From: Beroe forskalii
Lineage: Eukaryota; Ctenophora; Nuda; Beroida; Beroidae
DNA length: 64,000 bases
Assembly: GCA_011033025.1 (NCBI GenBank)
Contig: WFMF01000131.1
Coordinates: 310,001 to 374,000 of the forward strand
Reading direction: 5' to 3'
Program-made: the position numbers and the translations under genes
Shown here: positions 58,894-64,000 of the stretch, in pieces
How the letters are laid out: the number at the start of each line of letters is the position of its first letter
How positions within the stretch are numbered: the first letter of the stretch is position 1
Notes under the pieces: generated by a model
The model's input: only the letters and a program-made list of their open reading frames with translations
What the model was told of the DNA's origin: nothing
The model's database searches: none

Positions 58894-61811
58894 AGAACAC
58901 TCTAATACCTTGGATGATGGGGGCCGTGCGTGATAACGCCCGAAGGTAGTACTGATCAGGGCATAGCGCGCGGCACGAAATGTCATCCAAGGTTAAAGGT
59001 ATTATACGTAATAATATCAGACGAAGCTCGACTTGAGCGTCCATGACGAAACACAGCACACTGCACGAATGTTTATCCATTGCAACAAGTATACATGCCC
59101 ATTAGTTAAACTCACGCACAAACTGTACACACAACAACAGCTGAAATTGGGGTATTGCAGGATTACTTAGCAAAAATGCGCATTTTGTCTCTGGGTTAGA
59201 AATGTTCTATAAGATTCGTTTGTTTCCGACGAGGGGTGGCTATAAGTGGGCAAGGAGGGCGACAATGGGTGTTTCGCCACTAGAACTTCAAATTTAGCAA
59301 GTTTAAAATTAAAACTTGGATATTTTAACTTAACTTAAAGAAATGTCTCGTGTGTAAATTAAGCTTGGGCTTTGAATTTTAATATCACTAAAAATTACTG
59401 CACGAATGCGATTTTCACTCTAAACAGTGCTTCAAGCTCATTCCTAATCCTAACAATATTCTATCCACTTATCCACATCAAGTGAATCTTCACAGTTCAC
59501 ATGTCAACACATTAAAAAGCATTAAACTCCATATGATATCGATCTATCCAATTGAAGATGCTGAAACAGCAATTGGCATAAAAATACTACAAAACCACCG
59601 AGAAATGGACAAAAATTCAAATCACTAAAAGAGCCAAGACATGTAACTTGAGACGACAGAGCTGCATCCATGTGAACAGTGAACAGTGAACACAGATCGG
59701 TGTCTGCGAAAGAACGCTAAATATGTAATCTGATTATAATATGTAATATGAACCGTAGCATTGTACCAAGGGAAACACTCCTGTTTCATTGTGTATTTCT
59801 TTGTAAGCTTTCGAACATACAACATATGTTCATGGTCACACTAAAATTACAACTATTATAATAACTATTGGCTACATGTAAAATTACGCTATGGGATAAT
59901 TGTTGACCATTATACATAATATAGTCTATAAATCTTGCTCATCGAAACCATTTTAACCACTTTAAGGCAACAATTAATTAGTTATTCCATCCCATATTTG
60001 CTCTGATATTGAATTATTCAATGTTTTGTAAAATGGCATAAAATTTCAATTTTTGTTTCAAAAAAAAGTAGCAAACTAGGCAAATTTAAAACTGCACACA
60101 ATAATTTAAACGATCCATTCATTACTGCACACTCTGAAAACAAATATATCACACGGTACTATACTACGTCTAACCTAACAAGAATTGCGCCTGCCGTCAT
60201 AATTCTTGTTTTTCCATTGTTCCCGTATGCAGGCGCTTAATTTCCCTCCCCCACGGTGCTTGATGTAACCTTTGCATCATGATACAACACGCAGTCGTTC
60301 GTAGTAAGAGTTTAAATGTTGCTCCACTGCTGCGGCGCTGCGCGCAACCACCGAGAAAATGCATTGGCACGTGCCATTTCTTCTAAAATTCTTGCGCGCG
60401 CGTTCTTACGTACCAAGTTGTTGTACTCAGTTCGTTGTAGATTTCGTGCCGTTTTGATGAATTGGTTTACGTTTCGCATCAGATTGTGCCACTGTTCATT
60501 GACGCTTCATTAAGCCTCAAATCACCTATGCACTTTGCCATCTGGGAAATTTTCTCGTCAATTAGTTATTGGCTGAGTGATCATCAAGGAATTGAAATTT
60601 CGTACCGTGATGTGGAATTAATGAAATTTAAGCATAGATGTTAGATTATGACACTGATTTAATGATGATGATTTTCTATACACTCAGGACTTTATAACAG
60701 TTGTTCACTAAGCTGATATCACTTTCAAATTTCATGCTTTCGTTTTATGTTTCAATGCTGTCGCTTGTTCCGAAAAGCAATATTCGTATTTCGTCTTTCA
60801 CATCGACCATAGTATTTCTCGAATTTAGTTGAATTCAGTATACAGCCGAATAGTTATGTAGTTTGGCAATAAACTAAGTACAGAACCAACCCATAGCCCG
60901 AGTCGCTCCTAAGATTTTAAGACACACGAAATCTTCATCAGCCCTTTAATTTAGAATGAATCGTAATTTAGGACTTTAGGAGAGTTTGAGCACGTGGCAC
61001 GGATGGGCCTATTCAGCCTATAATATTTCCATTTTCGACAATCGACGGCTTCAAAATTAACAATTTTGTGATTTCGGGGGGGGGGACACCGGACGGACGG
61101 ACAGGAGACATTTATGCGACTGATATTATAAAGGAGCAATCCGGGCACTTTTCAGAAATGACAGTAGTTGTATTGCAAACCTGGACCTCATATACACATA
61201 TCCTATTTCTCACCTTCCCAAACCACGATCTCTGCCAACCCTCTCATTTGCCTTTTTGTATTCACAAAAAGGCCAATGGGGAGGGAAAAAATATGTAATA
61301 ATAATATGTCACGTGGTATTATTGTAGCGCTGTGAGTCGGTTAAATGTCTCACATGGTATTTTTATGTGACATGACCATGGAGAGAGGGTCCGGTTGCCG
61401 GTTGGGAGCTTTCAATTCACTAATTATGTCACTAGTATATATAGGTATGTGATTTTATTTCATGGGAATTTCATGGGTATATGCTTATATGATAGCTGGT
61501 GAGATATTGAGTTGTTGCAACGCCACTTGAGGCTCAAAGTGTGCTCTGCATGTCCTTCGACTGATGTTGAGGGTATCATTAACGGATAATTAAGTCCGTT
61601 CAGGGAGACACCTGAAATGATGGTTGTTATCATGGTGACTGAATCATTAAGTAAATAATACATATACTTCTTTTGACGTTCATAGAAGACGTGAAGTCAA
61701 CTTGTCAACTACATAATATTCAATTACTCGCAACACAAATACAAAAACTCGACGAAATAAATGGAAACACTTAACACTTATGTACACGAAACGAACTAAA
61801 TGCAGATATTA
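58894..61811. other. Long non-coding stretch of the GTPBP10 intron
   Basis: No exon supported on either strand. It includes the mini inverted-repeat unit at 60178-60243, a G10 run at about 61077 and an AGTGAACAGTGAACA repeat at about 59679. Confidence 0.4.
60178..60243. mobile_element. Mini inverted-repeat unit AAGCGCCTGCAT, copy 2
   Basis: CAAGAATTGCGCCTGCCG and CGTATGCAGGCGCTTAATTT, reverse orientation relative to 55590-55655. Confidence 0.6.
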
Positions 61812-61926
61812 TGGTCGTATGAAAGTATACCAATGACCCCCTGCTGACCCCCTACTGACCCCCTTCTGACCCCCTGCTGACCCTCTACTGACCCCCTGGT
61901 GAACCCCTACTGACCCCAGGTACGAC
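61812..61926. mobile_element. Truncated E3-family element
   Basis: Begins exactly as E3 (GGTCGTATGAAAGTATACC, then GACCCCCTGCTGACC units) but ends after about 115 bp in GGTACGACC. That may be a much shortened copy of the other terminus. No matching 8-bp duplication was found, so it is probably an internally deleted or broken copy. Confidence 0.75.
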
Positions 61927-62084
61927 CGCAGAGATAAAGCGCAAGTGAACGCCCGAGAGGGTGCAAAAATTAATAAAGTAATAATTTTGCAATTGTCGTT
62001 GCAAGAATATTAATTGCAACGACAATTGATATTTGTACCGAAACTTACATTGACAATAGTGCTAGCCCTAACCTCCTGTTTCAG

Positions 62085-62296
62085 TCGCAGTGAACCAGAT
62101 GGACACGAGCGGATCGGACTCTGAGTTTGAAGAGTTTGTGGAGCTCTACAAAACCCTCAAAGCTGATCAGAGTGCACTGCAGTGCCCATCTCCTGTTACA
62201 CTGGTCAGCGGGTCTATTTACCATATCCAGGATGTATTACTTTTCGAACTCAAGTACAAGAAACGCAGGAAAATCACCGAATCTGATGTTGTTTGA
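62085..62296 (+). CDS. GTPBP10: GTPBP10 exon with the G4 box (NxxD/NQMD), 3' limit uncertain
   Basis: The acceptor CTGTTTCAG precedes 62085. It enters in phase 1, exactly completing the codon left open at 41920, and then encodes AVNQMDTSGSD and EEFVELYKTLKADQ. NQMD corresponds to the NKMD guanine-specificity box of OBG GTPases, and the helix after it aligns with GTPBP10 (FHELMSQLQ). The frame runs to a stop at 62294-62296, but the part after about 62205 (after a possible donor CTG|GTCAGC) does not look like the family, so the exon may end near there. Confidence 0.68.
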
Positions 62297-62586
62297 AGGA
62301 TTTTCCCTTGTTCTTAATTCGTTATGAGTTTTTTACGAGCTATTTCTGTATACACATTTTTAATTTTAGCCGCTCAATTTCAATTCTTCATTGAGTTGTG
62401 ACACCTACTTCTTTATATTTGTCTCGAAAATTTCTTCAGCAGGACAGTATAGAAGTAAACTCAAAACTGCAATTGTTGTTATTCCAAGAATACGTTTTCT
62501 ACTTTTATATACACCAATTTAATAGTAAATACTGATTAATTAAACACTGTTACTGTGGACTTTTCAATTGAAACAACCATCCTAAT

Positions 62587-62709
62587 TGAGCTGCCATGTT
62601 CGCGACCTCAGCTCGGAAGATGTTCTGAATGACATCTTCTCCCGTTCTATAATTCCTGGAGCGAAGGCCAATGCCAACGATCCCACCAGACTTTGTTTTG
62701 CTATCGAGG
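62587..62709 (+). CDS. Candidate next GTPBP10 exon
   Basis: An open stretch with DVLNDIFSRSIIPGAKAN that could align with the DFLHLFEKNMIPE segment of GTPBP10, followed by ATCGAG|GTATTT as donor. The acceptor (AATTGAG) is weak and the phase was not proved. Low-confidence candidate. Confidence 0.3.
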
Positions 62710-63310
62710 TATTTACCAAGGAGCCAACCCGCCCCGAATATCCTCCATTTTCCAAATGTTTAAATATTTGAATGATTATCTTTGTCATTTTAACCTACTA
62801 AATTGTCATCAACAGAAGTTATTTACAAAATTTTTGTCTAAATCCTAATGATTTTTCCAAATTAGACCTTAAACCCACATTCCTGATAAATAGTTACGAC
62901 CAGTAACTAGATATACTTTCTCCAGATGGGGCACTGGTTCTATCTTTATATTTGGACTACATTTGACCCTCGGACCCTTCGTTGCCAGACTGCACTGTGG
63001 AGATATTTGCTAAGAGCTGCTTTAGACACCACATGCCCAGTTTGCTTAGAGTTAGACCACACCAAGAGGTTAGCTCCAGCTTCCAACATCCCCCACCCGG
63101 CTATGGCGCACAAGGTACTAGCACGGTATTTTCGCAATGAATTAGAATGTTTCCGCGTCGTCATTTGGGCCTGATTTTCGCAAGGAGGGACTAGGGAGAA
63201 GTGAACCATGGGATGTTTAGTCTTTAAGTGTACGCATCTTAGTTTATTTTTGTCGCATTAGCACTTGTTTTGAAAATAAACGCATCGAAACTGACAGCAT
63301 TCGCATAATT
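62710..63310. other. Non-coding, nothing recognised
   Basis: No supported exon. Confidence 0.4.
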
Positions 63311-64000
63311 CTATTCCAGTATTTTTGAAGATTTACAGTTTGAGCAGGTAGGATTGCTACCAGCATTGCAGTCTTTTGTCTGATGGTCATCAGAAGCACA
63401 GTTGCCACAGGTAGGTTTTTCTGCTTTGCATTCACTGACGAAATGTCCAAACTTTTGACATCGGTTGCAACGTTTGATGAAAAAGTGATCATGAACTTTA
63501 CAAGATTGAAGCCCAATGTAGAGTCTGTTACCAATGTTGTCAATGAATTGTCTCACAGTGTTACTGACCCGAACATTTGCCTGAAACCTCTCGTTTTTTG
63601 TTCTGTTTTCTGATGTGGAGAACATTGAAGGTACCACCACTATCAACTAGTGATTTGATCTCTCTGGATGGGCCCTTATTACTTTATTCATAAGGTCCTC
63701 TTTACTGAGCTCATTTTGAAGATTGGCAATGGATATGGTTGGCTGCAGATCTTCTTGATTTTTAAAGTTAACACTTGACTGTGTAAGTTTTTCTGCCAGT
63801 GCAGTCCTGTGATTCTGTGTTGGTAGTTCCACAACTGTGTTACCTGAACGGTCATGGTAGATTTTGTTAACATGAATGCCATTCTCAGTTATCACACTTT
63901 CCAAATTTTGCATGTTTGTAGAGTCATCAGGTGTTTTATCTATAACCATTGTAGCTTTAGTTATCATGTTTTTCACTCTCTCAGGATCACTCCAGACATT
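63311..64000 (-). pseudogene. Second copy of LINE ORF1, 3'-truncated, running off the window
   Basis: Almost identical on the minus strand to 44770-45432: DKTPDDSTNMQ, HVNKIYHDRSGNTV, CNRCQKFGHFVSEC, CGNCASDDHQTKDC. It keeps the A missing at 44993 but has an extra AG near 63661, so it carries a different frameshift. Homology stops at about 63320 in the middle of ORF1 (after TCTTCAAAAATACTG), and the 3' half of the element, including ORF2, is absent. The 5' side continues beyond 64000. Confidence 0.88.

Overview
The window looks like nuclear DNA of a marine invertebrate, most likely a cnidarian; this is inferred from gene content, with no species marker seen. Genes are split by introns with GT-AG borders that keep the reading frame. 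Two are recognisable animal genes: RSPH10B, a MORN-repeat radial-spoke protein of motile cilia, and GTPBP10, an OBG-type GTPase. Coding sequence is sparse and most of the 64 kb is transposon and tandem-repeat sequence. A 100-base run of N at 3720-3819 marks a scaffold gap.

Layout. 1-2758 (+): four exons of a secreted EGF/CCP multidomain gene resembling cephalotoxin-like proteins, open at the left edge. 2850-4966: satellite array, gap and a 22-bp minisatellite. 5422-6288 (+): an intact orphan ORF1p-like protein; decayed relatives or paralogues lie at 40571-41230 (-) and 53567-54370 (-). 7026-7738 (-): a mariner/Tc1-type transposase fossil. 8818-9556: a CCATGG minisatellite. 14730-16872 (+): a two-exon class A GPCR whose intron carries a TTAA-flanked palindromic element and a triplicated 3' splice site. 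17199-18706 and 22040-23518: small inverted-repeat elements and Helitron-like elements, three of them head to tail. 20216-25187 (-): seven exons of RSPH10B. 26284-28260: repeats and a perfect palindrome. 28597-37394 (+): one PHD-finger/reverse-transcriptase/endonuclease-like retroelement, split by two later insertions, the first of which contains a third element. 38860-40153: a foldback element with an 8-bp target duplication and a 9-bp array. 41723-62296 (+): two exons of GTPBP10 separated by a 20-kb intron. That intron holds a 1.8-kb TTATTATTTA array, a CR1/L2-type LINE with an intact 930-residue ORF2, a 764-residue single-exon NERD-nuclease/SF1-helicase gene on the opposite strand, an ORF1p-like gene, and a 2.2-kb Mutator-like element with transposase remains. 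63311-64000 (-): a second copy of the LINE ORF1 whose 3' part is missing.

The most unusual items are (1) the single-exon NERD-helicase with a ten-cysteine ladder inside its nuclease domain, and (2) a set of foldback elements whose inverted arms are built from short satellite repeats. Three of these have perfect 8-bp target duplications. Two share the GGCATAAT terminus, and one of those two still holds MULE-transposase remains. Apart from the ciliary gene and the GTPase, which have conserved cell-biological jobs, no pathway links the genes in this window.
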